Assembly (NCBI GenBank): GCA_027320105.1
Contig: DAHVMA010000037.1
Span: 52,076 to 116,075, forward strand
Source: JAKAQB01 sp027320105
Lineage (GTDB): Bacteria > Actinomycetota > Acidimicrobiia > Acidimicrobiales > Palsa-688
Reading direction: 5' to 3'
Length of the DNA stretch: 64,000 nt
The notes under the pieces were generated by a model. The model worked only from the letters and a program-made list of their open reading frames with translations, made no database searches and had not been told where the DNA came from. Positions 44,575-52,152 of the stretch are shown here, piece by piece. Every line of letters starts with the position of its first letter. Within the stretch, counting starts at the first letter, position 1. Position numbers and translations under genes: made by a program.

Positions 44575-45372
44575 ATGAGCCTGCCCCGTGGCAGGGGCAG
44601 GCTCGCCATCGTTGGGCTCGGACCCGGCGGCGCGCCATGGCGGACCCCGGCCGCCGACGCGCTGCTGACCGAGGCCACCGACCTGGTCGGCTACACCGCC
44701 TATCTCGACATGGTCGAAGCCCGGCCGGTCGGCCAGATCCGCCACCCGTCGGACAACCGGGCGGAAGGCCAGCGAGCGGCGCACGCCCTGGACCTGGCAG
44801 CCGAGGGCCGATCGGTGGCAGTCGTGTCGTCAGGTGACCCGGGGGTGTTCGCCATGGCTGCCGCGGTGATGGAACAGCTCGACCACCCCGACCGGCCGGT
44901 CACCTGGGAGGACGTCGAAGTCATCGTCAGCCCCGGCATCAGTGCCGCGCAGGCCGCAGCGGCGCGGGCCGGTGCTCCGCTCGGCCACGACTTCGCCACC
45001 ATCTCCCTCTCGGACAACCTCAAGCCCTGGTCGGTCGTCGAGTCCCGGCTGGCGGCCGCCGCCGCAGCGGACTTCGTGCTCGCCCTCTACAACCCGGCGT
45101 CGAGGCATCGACCCTCGCAGCTCGGACGGGCCCTCACCGTGATCGGCACCCACCGACGTTCCGACACCCCGGTGGTCGTCGCCCGCGACGTCGGCCGCCC
45201 AGCGGAACAAGTCGAGGTGGTCCCGCTCGGCAGCCTGGACCCCACGGTCGTCGACATGCGGACGATCCTCATCGTCGGGTCCTCGCAGACGAGGATGGTG
45301 GACGTGCCCGGATGGGACCGAAGCGGCGTCTACACCCCGCGGCGCTATCCCGACGTGTCAGCGGACCCGTAG
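44575..45372 (+). CDS. cobJ: Precorrin-3B C17-methyltransferase
   Basis: Ring-contracting methyltransferase giving precorrin-4. The 265-residue protein shows the CobJ/CbiH set: LAIVGLGPGGAPWRTPAA, DLVGYTAYLDMV, VVSSGDPGVFAMA, and the ADFVLALYNPASR segment. It starts 10 bases after cobI. Its last 15 bases overlap the 3' end of cobK on the opposite strand. Confidence 0.95.
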   Translation: MSLPRGRGRLAIVGLGPGGAPWRTPAADALLTEATDLVGYTAYLDMVEARPVGQIRHPSDNRAEGQRAAHALDLAAEGRSVAVVSSGDPGVFAMAAAVMEQLDHPDRPVTWEDVEVIVSPGISAAQAAAARAGAPLGHDFATISLSDNLKPWSVVESRLAAAAAADFVLALYNPASRHRPSQLGRALTVIGTHRRSDTPVVVARDVGRPAEQVEVVPLGSLDPTVVDMRTILIVGSSQTRMVDVPGWDRSGVYTPRRYPDVSADP

Positions 45373-46131
45373 GAGCCCGAGCGACGTGCACACCCAATCC
45401 AGAGCGTCGGCGACTGTGCTGGCCGACGGGCCGTCGGGCGAAGGCGGGCGGTCGACGACCAGGACATCCACCCCAAGGTTCCGAGCCGCCTCGAGCTTGG
45501 CGGCGGTGGCGTCCCCGCCACTGTTCTTGGTCACGACGAGGTCGATCCGGTGACGCGCCAAGAGCGCCGTCTCCCCGTCGACGGTGAACGGACCCCGGTC
45601 GAGGATCACCTCCGCCGGGTGAAGGGGCATCTGCTGCGGAGGATCGATCGAGCGGACCAACCACCATCGCCGCCCGTCGGCGGCAGACGCGAAGGCAGCC
45701 AGCTCGCTCCGACCGGTGGTCACGAAGACCCGACGGGACGGACCTCGGGCGATCGTTACGGCGGCCGCCGCCAAGGTGGGCACAACGGTCCAGCGGTCTC
45801 CCGCTCGTGCCTGCCAGCGGGGCCGTTCGAGGCGGAGCCTCGGCACCCCGGTCTCGTTGCACGCCTCGAAGGCGTGCCACCGCATCACCGCTGCGAACGG
45901 GTGGGTGGCGTCGACCAGGGCCGAGATCCGCTCGGCCCTGAGGTACGCGACCAGCCCCTCGGTGCCTCCGAACCCGCCGCTACGGTGCCGACCCGGCAGC
46001 AGTGCGGGGCTCGCCGTCCGGCCCGCCAACGAGGTCACGACCACCACGTCGTCGCGTGCATGCAGCGTCTCCGCCAAGCGGCCGGCTTCGGTCGTCCCCC
46101 CGAGTAGCAACAGGCGAGGCGGGTTGGTCAC
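45358..46131 (-). CDS. cobK: Precorrin-6A reductase
   Basis: NADPH-dependent reduction of the macrocycle of precorrin-6A to 6B. The 257-residue protein from GTG 46131 shows the family's RLLLLGGTTEAGRLAETL start, the LVDATHPFA motif, RPRWQ, VFVTTGRSELAAF and VVTKNSGGDAT, which are CobK/CbiJ hallmarks. It is alone on its strand, convergent with cobJ (15-bp overlap) and divergent from the riboswitch-cobQ unit. No clear -10 box is seen just upstream. Confidence 0.94.
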   Translation of the reverse strand: MTNPPRLLLLGGTTEAGRLAETLHARDDVVVVTSLAGRTASPALLPGRHRSGGFGGTEGLVAYLRAERISALVDATHPFAAVMRWHAFEACNETGVPRLRLERPRWQARAGDRWTVVPTLAAAAVTIARGPSRRVFVTTGRSELAAFASAADGRRWWLVRSIDPPQQMPLHPAEVILDRGPFTVDGETALLARHRIDLVVTKNSGGDATAAKLEAARNLGVDVLVVDRPPSPDGPSASTVADALDWVCTSLGLLRVR

Positions 46132-46145
46132 GGTCGTCGCATGGA

Positions 46146-46175
46146 TTGGGTGCCGGAACGCCGGGCTGGTAGCGT
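46146..46175 (+). promoter_or_regulatory. Predicted promoter of the riboswitch-cobQ operon
   Basis: TTGGGT (46146-46151) and TAGCGT (46170-46175) are separated by 18 bases and would start transcription at about 46182, just at the 5' edge of the riboswitch. It lies between the divergent cobK start and the riboswitch. Confidence 0.5.
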
Positions 46176-46182
46176 CCGGGAC

Positions 46183-46320
46183 GGTTACAGGGAACGCCGG
46201 TGAAAGACCGGGGCTGTCCCGCAACTGTAACCGGGGAGCAAACCCCACCTGAGGCCACGGTCCAACCGGACTGGAAGGCCGGGGCGAGCGTCGATCCGGG
46301 AGCCAGGAAACCTGTGCCGA
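46183..46320 (+). promoter_or_regulatory. Cobalamin (AdoCbl) riboswitch
   Basis: Conserved core elements are in order: GGTTACAG (46183-46190) pairing exactly with CTGTAACC (46225-46232); GGGAA and GCCGGTGAAA; GGGGCTGTCCCGCAACTG; and the B12 box AGCCAGGAAACCTGTGCC (46301-46318). This is the classic cobalamin riboswitch layout. It precedes cobQ and should lower expression of the whole cobQ-cobA unit when adenosylcobalamin is abundant. Confidence 0.93.
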
Positions 46321-46330
46321 CGGAGAGCTC

Positions 46331-46345
46331 GACGCGGGAGACGTC
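46331..46345 (+). promoter_or_regulatory. Possible expression platform: hairpin holding the cobQ ribosome site
   Basis: GACG-CGGGAGA-CGTC is a 4-bp stem whose loop contains GGGAG, the only Shine-Dalgarno-like sequence 9 bases before GTG 46350. Its place right after the B12 box suggests that ligand binding controls translation by hiding this site. The stem is short, so this is a suggestion only. Confidence 0.4.
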
Positions 46346-46349
46346 AAGG

Positions 46350-47891
46350 GTGAACCAGTGGCAACCGTCACATCCCTCAGGCATGGTCATGGTGTGCGGT
46401 ACCACATCCAATGCCGGCAAGAGCACGGTCACAGCTGGTCTGTGCCGTCACTACGCCAGGCGCGGCGCGCGGGTGGCGCCGTTCAAGGCCCAGAACATGT
46501 CGAACAATTCGGCGGTCACGCCTGCCGGCGAGGAGATCGCCCGGGCCCAGGCCTGGCAGGCCACGGCGGCCGGCGTCGACGCCGAGGTCGCCATGAACCC
46601 CGTGCTCCTAAAGCCCATGGGGGAACGCCACTGCCAGGTGGTCGTGATGGGCCGTCCGGTGGGCACGATGACGGCGGCCGAATACCACCGGTTGAAGCCG
46701 GAGTTGCTCGACGTGGTCCTGGGGGCGCTGGCCGACCTCGGCCAGCGCTACGACGTGGTGATCCTCGAAGGAGCGGGCAGCCCGGCCGAGATCAACCTTC
46801 TCGACGCCGACATCGTCAACCTCCGCCTCGCCCACGCCGCCGGGCTTCCGGCCATCGTCGTCGGCGACATCGACCTGGGCGGGGTGTTCGCCTCGCTGTT
46901 CGGGACCGTCGCCCTCCTGCCCGACGAGTACCGCCCGCTGGTCAAGGCTTTCGTAGTCAACAAGTTCCGAGGTGACCCGGCGCTCCTCTTCGACGGCACG
47001 ACCCAACTGCAGGAGCGGTCCGGCGTCCCGACCCTCGGGGTGCTGCCCTTTCTGGACGGCCCCGAGATCGACAGCGAGGACTCGCTCGCACTCGACCGGC
47101 CGCTTGGCACCGCGCCAGCCGATGGGGACGAGGGCGCCGACCCGATCGACCCGACCCGAGTCCACGACCTGCTCGACGTGGCGGTGGTGCGACTTCCCCG
47201 CATCGCCAACTTCACCGACATCGACCCGCTGCGGATGGAGCCCGGAGTGCGGCTGCGCTGGATCGACGACGCCCGCAGCGTCGGGCAGCCCGACCTCCTC
47301 ATCATCCCCGGTTCCAAGGCCACCGTCGCCGACCTGACCTGGCTGCGCAGCCGCGGGCTGGACCGGGCCGTCGACGCCGTGCGCGGTGTGGTGCTTGGCA
47401 TCTGCGCCGGCTACCAGATGCTCGGCCGGTCGGTCACCGACCCTGGGGGTGTCGAATCCTCCGATCCTGCCGTGAACGGTCTCAGCCTGTTGGACGCCTC
47501 CACAGCGTTCGGCCCCGACAAGGTCACCCGGTGGCGCCACGGGCACCTATTCGGCCGGCAAGCGACCGGCTACCAGATCCACCACGGCGTGGTGAAGGCG
47601 TCGGGGCCGGCGCTCGTCGAGCTCGACGACGGGACCGGTGACGGCGCCATCGGCGCCACCGCGGTCGGCGGGACCGTGTGGGGCACCTCGCTACACGGCC
47701 TGCTCGAGTCGGACGGGGCGAGGACGGCTCTTCTCGAGCAGGTGGCGCGCAAGGCGGGCAAGCGCGTGAGCTACGGCGGATCCTTCGAGAGCGCTCGCCA
47801 GCGACGGATCGACCGGCTGGCAGACGTCATCGAAGAGCACCTCGACATGGGGGCACTGGACCGGATCCTCGCCGAAGGAACCTCGGCGTGA
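46350..47891 (+). CDS. cobQ: Cobyric acid synthase
   Basis: Amidates the b, d, e and g positions of adenosylcobyrinic acid a,c-diamide with glutamine and ATP. The 513-residue protein has CGTTSNAGKSTVTAGLCR near residue 17, the KAQNMSNNS signature, VILEGAGSPAEINL, and a C-terminal glutamine amidotransferase with the Cys in GICAGYQMLG and a His in TSLHGLLE. The start is GTG 46350, 9 bases after GGGAG and beyond the riboswitch; frames starting earlier would run through the riboswitch. Confidence 0.95.
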   Translation: MNQWQPSHPSGMVMVCGTTSNAGKSTVTAGLCRHYARRGARVAPFKAQNMSNNSAVTPAGEEIARAQAWQATAAGVDAEVAMNPVLLKPMGERHCQVVVMGRPVGTMTAAEYHRLKPELLDVVLGALADLGQRYDVVILEGAGSPAEINLLDADIVNLRLAHAAGLPAIVVGDIDLGGVFASLFGTVALLPDEYRPLVKAFVVNKFRGDPALLFDGTTQLQERSGVPTLGVLPFLDGPEIDSEDSLALDRPLGTAPADGDEGADPIDPTRVHDLLDVAVVRLPRIANFTDIDPLRMEPGVRLRWIDDARSVGQPDLLIIPGSKATVADLTWLRSRGLDRAVDAVRGVVLGICAGYQMLGRSVTDPGGVESSDPAVNGLSLLDASTAFGPDKVTRWRHGHLFGRQATGYQIHHGVVKASGPALVELDDGTGDGAIGATAVGGTVWGTSLHGLLESDGARTALLEQVARKAGKRVSYGGSFESARQRRIDRLADVIEEHLDMGALDRILAEGTSA

Positions 47892-48598
47892 TCGTCGACG
47901 TCGAGGCGGTCCTCTCGGCCGTCGGATCCCGGGTGGACCACCTACGGGCGACCGTCGGGGACCCACCAGGGGCAGAGGAGGGCTGGCTCGCCTGTGACGC
48001 CCTCACCGCGGCGGACCTGGAGACGGCCATCGGCGGCGCCGGTGCCGGCGACCGCCAGGTTGCGGTCTCGCTCCTGGTCCAGTCCTACGCGCACCGCGTC
48101 GCCGCGGTCAGCCTGGCGGCCTACGCCGTCGGCCTGCCCTGGCCGTCACCGGCGGCCACCGCCACCTCGGTTCGCCTCGCCGGCGGACGGGCGAGAGCGC
48201 TGCGCTTCCGGGCTGACGCGCTCGGCGACGCGGGCGACGTCGGATCACTGGTCGACGCGGCGTTCGCCTCCCATCTCGTCCCGTTCGTCTCGACCGTGCG
48301 AGCATGCCAGCGCCTCGGGGAACGCCTGGTCTGGGCCAACATCGCCGCCTCGTGCGCCGCGGCGTTCCGAGCCGTCGAGGGCTCGGCCCGCGACCGCGGC
48401 GACGCCGGTGAGCAGGCGGCGATCCGCCGCCGGGCCGACGAGCTCCTCGAGCACGCGCCGTGGCTGGAAGGCACCGGGTGGTTCGACGCCGGCAGCACCG
48501 ACTGGGGTTGGCAGCGATCCGCCTGCTGCCTCTGGTACCGCACGTCGGGGGGTCGTACCTGCGAGGGCTGCAGCCTCCGGCGACAGGAGCGCGCGTGA
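47888..48598 (+). CDS. FhuF-like (2Fe-2S) protein; candidate corrinoid/cobalt reductase
   Basis: A 236-residue protein with the C-terminal FhuF-type iron-sulfur motif: C213-C214, then ten residues, C225, two residues, C228. FhuF proteins reduce ferric siderophore complexes. Here the gene is locked between cobQ and cobN by 4-bp overlaps (GTGA on both sides), with no siderophore genes in sight. No CobR-like flavin reductase is visible in the locus, so a role in reducing the corrin-bound cobalt before adenosylation is a reasonable inference. The N-terminal half has no motif that I recognise. Confidence 0.8.
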   Translation: MIVDVEAVLSAVGSRVDHLRATVGDPPGAEEGWLACDALTAADLETAIGGAGAGDRQVAVSLLVQSYAHRVAAVSLAAYAVGLPWPSPAATATSVRLAGGRARALRFRADALGDAGDVGSLVDAAFASHLVPFVSTVRACQRLGERLVWANIAASCAAAFRAVEGSARDRGDAGEQAAIRRRADELLEHAPWLEGTGWFDAGSTDWGWQRSACCLWYRTSGGRTCEGCSLRRQERA

Positions 48599-51500
48599 GC
48601 GCGCCGGCCGAGATGACCGCGGGTCGGATCCACGTCATCGTGTCCACCGACACCGACCTGCTGGCGCTTCGAACCGCCATCGAGAGCCTCCCGAACGGCT
48701 TCCCGGCGGTCACCGCCGCCACGACCTGGGCAGCCGACCCGATCGGCGACCTCCGGGGTGCCAGCTGCGTGCTGGTCCGCCTCCTCGGCGGCCGCCGGGC
48801 CTGGCCCGAAGGCTTCGACCGCCTGCGCGCCGAGTGCGCGCAGCGGGGAGTGGCGCTCCTGGCCTTCGCCGGCGAGGCGGTCCCCGACGCCGAGCTGACG
48901 GCGGCGTCGACCGTGCCGAGCGCCACTGTCACCGCCGCGTTCGCCTACCTGGTGCACGGAGGTCCGGCCAACCTCGAGAACCTGCTCCGCTTCGTCGCCG
49001 ACACCGTCTGCTTCGACGGGTGGGGCTTCGAGCCGCCCAGCCCCATCGCCGAGCACGGCGTCTGGCGCCAGCCCGACCCGGCGGGAACCGGTCCGGTGGT
49101 CGGCATCGTCTTCTACCGCGCCCACCTGGTCGCCGGCAACACGCAATTCGTCGACGACCTGTGCGCCGCCGTCAGTGCGGCGGGCGGGCGACCGCTCGCG
49201 CTGTGGTGCTACACGCTGCGCGACCAGGCGGCGAGACCGGTCGTCGAGCTCCTCGCCAGCCATGGGGCCCGAGCCCTTGTCACCACGGTCCTCGCCGCGG
49301 GCGGCGCGGCTGCCGCCGCCGGTACACCCGGTGCCCGCGGGGGGCTCGACGGCGAAGGATGGGACGTCTCGGAGTTGGCGGAACTGGACATCCCGGTCGT
49401 CCAGGCCCCCTCCGCCGGGCGTTCGAGCGAAGAATGGGCGGCGTCGGACTCGGGGCTCGGCTCCTACGACGTCACCTCGGGCGTCGCCATCCCCGAGCTC
49501 GACGGGCGCATCATCGCCCCGGCGTTCGCGTTCAGAGAGGTCGTCGACGACGGCGACCAGCTCGGCACGAGCGTCCGGGCATACCGCAGCATCCCCGACC
49601 GCGCCGCCCGGGTCGCCGGTCTCGCCGTGCGCCTGGCCAGCTTGCACGCCAAGTCACCCACTGACCGGCGGGTCGCCATCGTCCTGTCCGCCTACCCGAC
49701 GAGGAGAAGCCGGCTCGGGAACGCGGTCGGCCTGGACACCCCCGCGTCGGCGCTCGCGATCCTCGACGCGCTCTCGGCTGCCGGGTACCGGGTCGGGGCG
49801 CGACCCCAAGACGGCGACACCTTGATGGCCACGCTGGCCGACGGCTTGACCTACGACGCCGACGACCTCACCGACGAGCAGCTCGACATCGCCGTCGGTC
49901 GCCTGCCGGCCGAGCACTACGCCGAGTGGTTCGCCACCCTGCCCGACCCGGCCAAAGAGGAGCTGGAGTCCGTGTGGGGCCCACCCCCGGGCCGGCACCG
50001 GGTCCACGAGGGCCAGCTCGTGTTCAGCGGCATCGAGCTCGGCAACGTGGTCATCGCCATCCAACCCCCCCGGGGCTACGGCGACGACCCCGTGGCCGTC
50101 TACCACTCGCCGGCGCTACCCCCCGCCCACCACTACCTCGCCTTCTACCGCTGGCTCGACGAGGTGTGGGGCGCCGACGTCATCGTCCACCTGGGCAAGC
50201 ACGGCACGCTCGAGTGGCTGCCCGGCAAGGCCGTCGGCTTATCGGCCGGATGCTGGCCCGACGCCGCGCTCGGTGACATGCCGCTGTTCTACCCGTTCGT
50301 GGTCAACGACCCCGGCGAGGGCACCCAAGCCAAGCGCCGCAGCCACGCTGTCGTCATCGACCACCTGCTCCCGCCGATGACCAGAGCCGACACCTACGAC
50401 GACCTCGCCCGGCTCGAACAATTGTTCGACGAGCACGCCCAGCTGCAGTCGATCGATCCTACCAAGCTCCCCGCCCTGCGGGAGCGGATCTGGGCGCTGC
50501 TGCGCCAAGCCAGCATCGACCAGGACCTCGGCCTGTCGACCGTGTCGTTGGACGACGGGTTCGACGACGTCGTCCTCGCCGCCGACGGCTACCTGTGCAC
50601 CTTGAAGGACGCGCAGATCCGTGGCGGGCTCCACGTCCTCGGCTCGGTGCCGGCGGACGACACCCTCGTCGACCTGGTGCTGGCCATCACCCGCCTGCCG
50701 CAGGGACGTATCCCGTCGCTCCGCCAGGAGGTGGCGTCGGACCTCGGGCTCGACGCAAACGACCCGCGCCATCTCGATCCGATCGAGGGGGCATGCCGTT
50801 CCCTCGTCGTGGCGGCCGCGTCCGAGGGCTGGGTGGCGGCTCCCGGCGCGCCACCGACGATGGCATGGATCTGTGAGTGGCTGGTCCCCAACCTGCGGCG
50901 GGCCGGCAACGAGGTCACCAACCTGCTGGCCGGCCTCGACGGCCGGTACGTGCCGGCCGGCCCGAGCGGCGCCCTCACCCGCGGCTGCGCCTACGTCCTG
51001 CCCACCGGCCGGAACTTCTACTCCGTCGACCCGAAGGCACTGCCGACGGAGCTCGCCTGGGAGGTCGGGAGGAAGCTGGCCGACGCCGTCCTCGCCCGCC
51101 ACCTCGACGAGGAGGGCAGCTATCCGCAGACAGTCGGCCTCGTCCTGTGGGGCACCGCCGCCATGCGCACCCAGGGAGACGACGTGGCCGAGGCCTTGGC
51201 GCTCCTCGGCGTCCGCCCGGTCTGGGAGCAGCGCTCGCGGCGCGTCGTCGGCCTCGAACCGATCCCGGCGGCGGAGCTGGGACGCCCCCGCATCGACGTC
51301 ACGTTTCGGATCTCGGGGTTCTTCCGCGACGCCTTCCCGGCCCTGGTCGACCTCCTCGACGAAGCCGTCGAGCTGGTCGCCGGGCTCGACGAACCAGCGG
51401 CGCACAACTTCGTCCGGATGCACGGCACCGAAGACCCCAGGATCTACGGACCGGCGCCGGGCAGCTACGGCGTCGGCATCCTGTCGCTGCTCGAAGGCCG

Positions 51501-52152
51501 CGACTGGCGCTCAGACGACGACCTCGCCGCCGTGTACGTCGCCTGGTCAGGCTGGTCCTACGCCAGGAGCGGGTTCGGACAGCCCGCCGTCGAAGCCATG
51601 CGGCGGCGGTTCGCGGCCATCGACGTCGCCGTCAAGAACCAGGACAACCGCGAGCACGACATCTTCGACTCCGACGACTACCTCCAGGAGCACGGCGGGA
51701 TGGTCGCAACCATCCGCTCCCTCACCGGCCGGGACCCCAAGGCCTGGTTCGGCGACTCGGCCAACCCGGCTCGACCGCTCGTTCGCTCCCTGGCCGAGGA
51801 GGCCGCCAGGGTGGTCAGGACCCGGGTGATCAACCCCAAGTGGCTGCAGGCCATGCGCCGCCACGGCTACAAGGGCGCGTTCGAGATGGCCGCCACCGTC
51901 GACTACCTGTTCGGCTACGACGTCACCGCGCATGTCGCAGCGCCATGGATGTACGAACGAGTGGCCCACGCCTACGTCGCAGACCCCGAGAACCGGGCAT
52001 TCTTCGAGGAGTCCAACCCCTGGGCGCTGCGCTCCATCGTGGAGCGACTCCTCGAGGCCGAGGAGCGAGGCCGGTGGAAGCCTGACGACAAGACCGCCGA
52101 CATGCTGCGGCGGGCGTTGCTCGAGGCCGACGGGTGGGAGGAGTCCCGATGA
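48595..52152 (+). CDS. cobN: Cobaltochelatase large subunit CobN
   Basis: The 1185-residue protein inserts cobalt into hydrogenobyrinic acid a,c-diamide with help from an AAA+/VWA partner. It belongs to the CobN/BchH family: IVFYRAHLVAGNTQFVD near residue 180, the invariant HLGKHGTLEWLPGK near residue 535, FVVNDPGEGTQAKRRSHAVVIDHLLPPMT, and the C-terminal VKNQDNREHDIFDSDDYLQEHGGM. Late cobalt insertion confirms the aerobic route. The GTG at 48595 overlaps the fhuF-like stop; ATG 48613 is an alternative start. Confidence 0.96.
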   Translation: MSAPAEMTAGRIHVIVSTDTDLLALRTAIESLPNGFPAVTAATTWAADPIGDLRGASCVLVRLLGGRRAWPEGFDRLRAECAQRGVALLAFAGEAVPDAELTAASTVPSATVTAAFAYLVHGGPANLENLLRFVADTVCFDGWGFEPPSPIAEHGVWRQPDPAGTGPVVGIVFYRAHLVAGNTQFVDDLCAAVSAAGGRPLALWCYTLRDQAARPVVELLASHGARALVTTVLAAGGAAAAAGTPGARGGLDGEGWDVSELAELDIPVVQAPSAGRSSEEWAASDSGLGSYDVTSGVAIPELDGRIIAPAFAFREVVDDGDQLGTSVRAYRSIPDRAARVAGLAVRLASLHAKSPTDRRVAIVLSAYPTRRSRLGNAVGLDTPASALAILDALSAAGYRVGARPQDGDTLMATLADGLTYDADDLTDEQLDIAVGRLPAEHYAEWFATLPDPAKEELESVWGPPPGRHRVHEGQLVFSGIELGNVVIAIQPPRGYGDDPVAVYHSPALPPAHHYLAFYRWLDEVWGADVIVHLGKHGTLEWLPGKAVGLSAGCWPDAALGDMPLFYPFVVNDPGEGTQAKRRSHAVVIDHLLPPMTRADTYDDLARLEQLFDEHAQLQSIDPTKLPALRERIWALLRQASIDQDLGLSTVSLDDGFDDVVLAADGYLCTLKDAQIRGGLHVLGSVPADDTLVDLVLAITRLPQGRIPSLRQEVASDLGLDANDPRHLDPIEGACRSLVVAAASEGWVAAPGAPPTMAWICEWLVPNLRRAGNEVTNLLAGLDGRYVPAGPSGALTRGCAYVLPTGRNFYSVDPKALPTELAWEVGRKLADAVLARHLDEEGSYPQTVGLVLWGTAAMRTQGDDVAEALALLGVRPVWEQRSRRVVGLEPIPAAELGRPRIDVTFRISGFFRDAFPALVDLLDEAVELVAGLDEPAAHNFVRMHGTEDPRIYGPAPGSYGVGILSLLEGRDWRSDDDLAAVYVAWSGWSYARSGFGQPAVEAMRRRFAAIDVAVKNQDNREHDIFDSDDYLQEHGGMVATIRSLTGRDPKAWFGDSANPARPLVRSLAEEAARVVRTRVINPKWLQAMRRHGYKGAFEMAATVDYLFGYDVTAHVAAPWMYERVAHAYVADPENRAFFEESNPWALRSIVERLLEAEERGRWKPDDKTADMLRRALLEADGWEESR

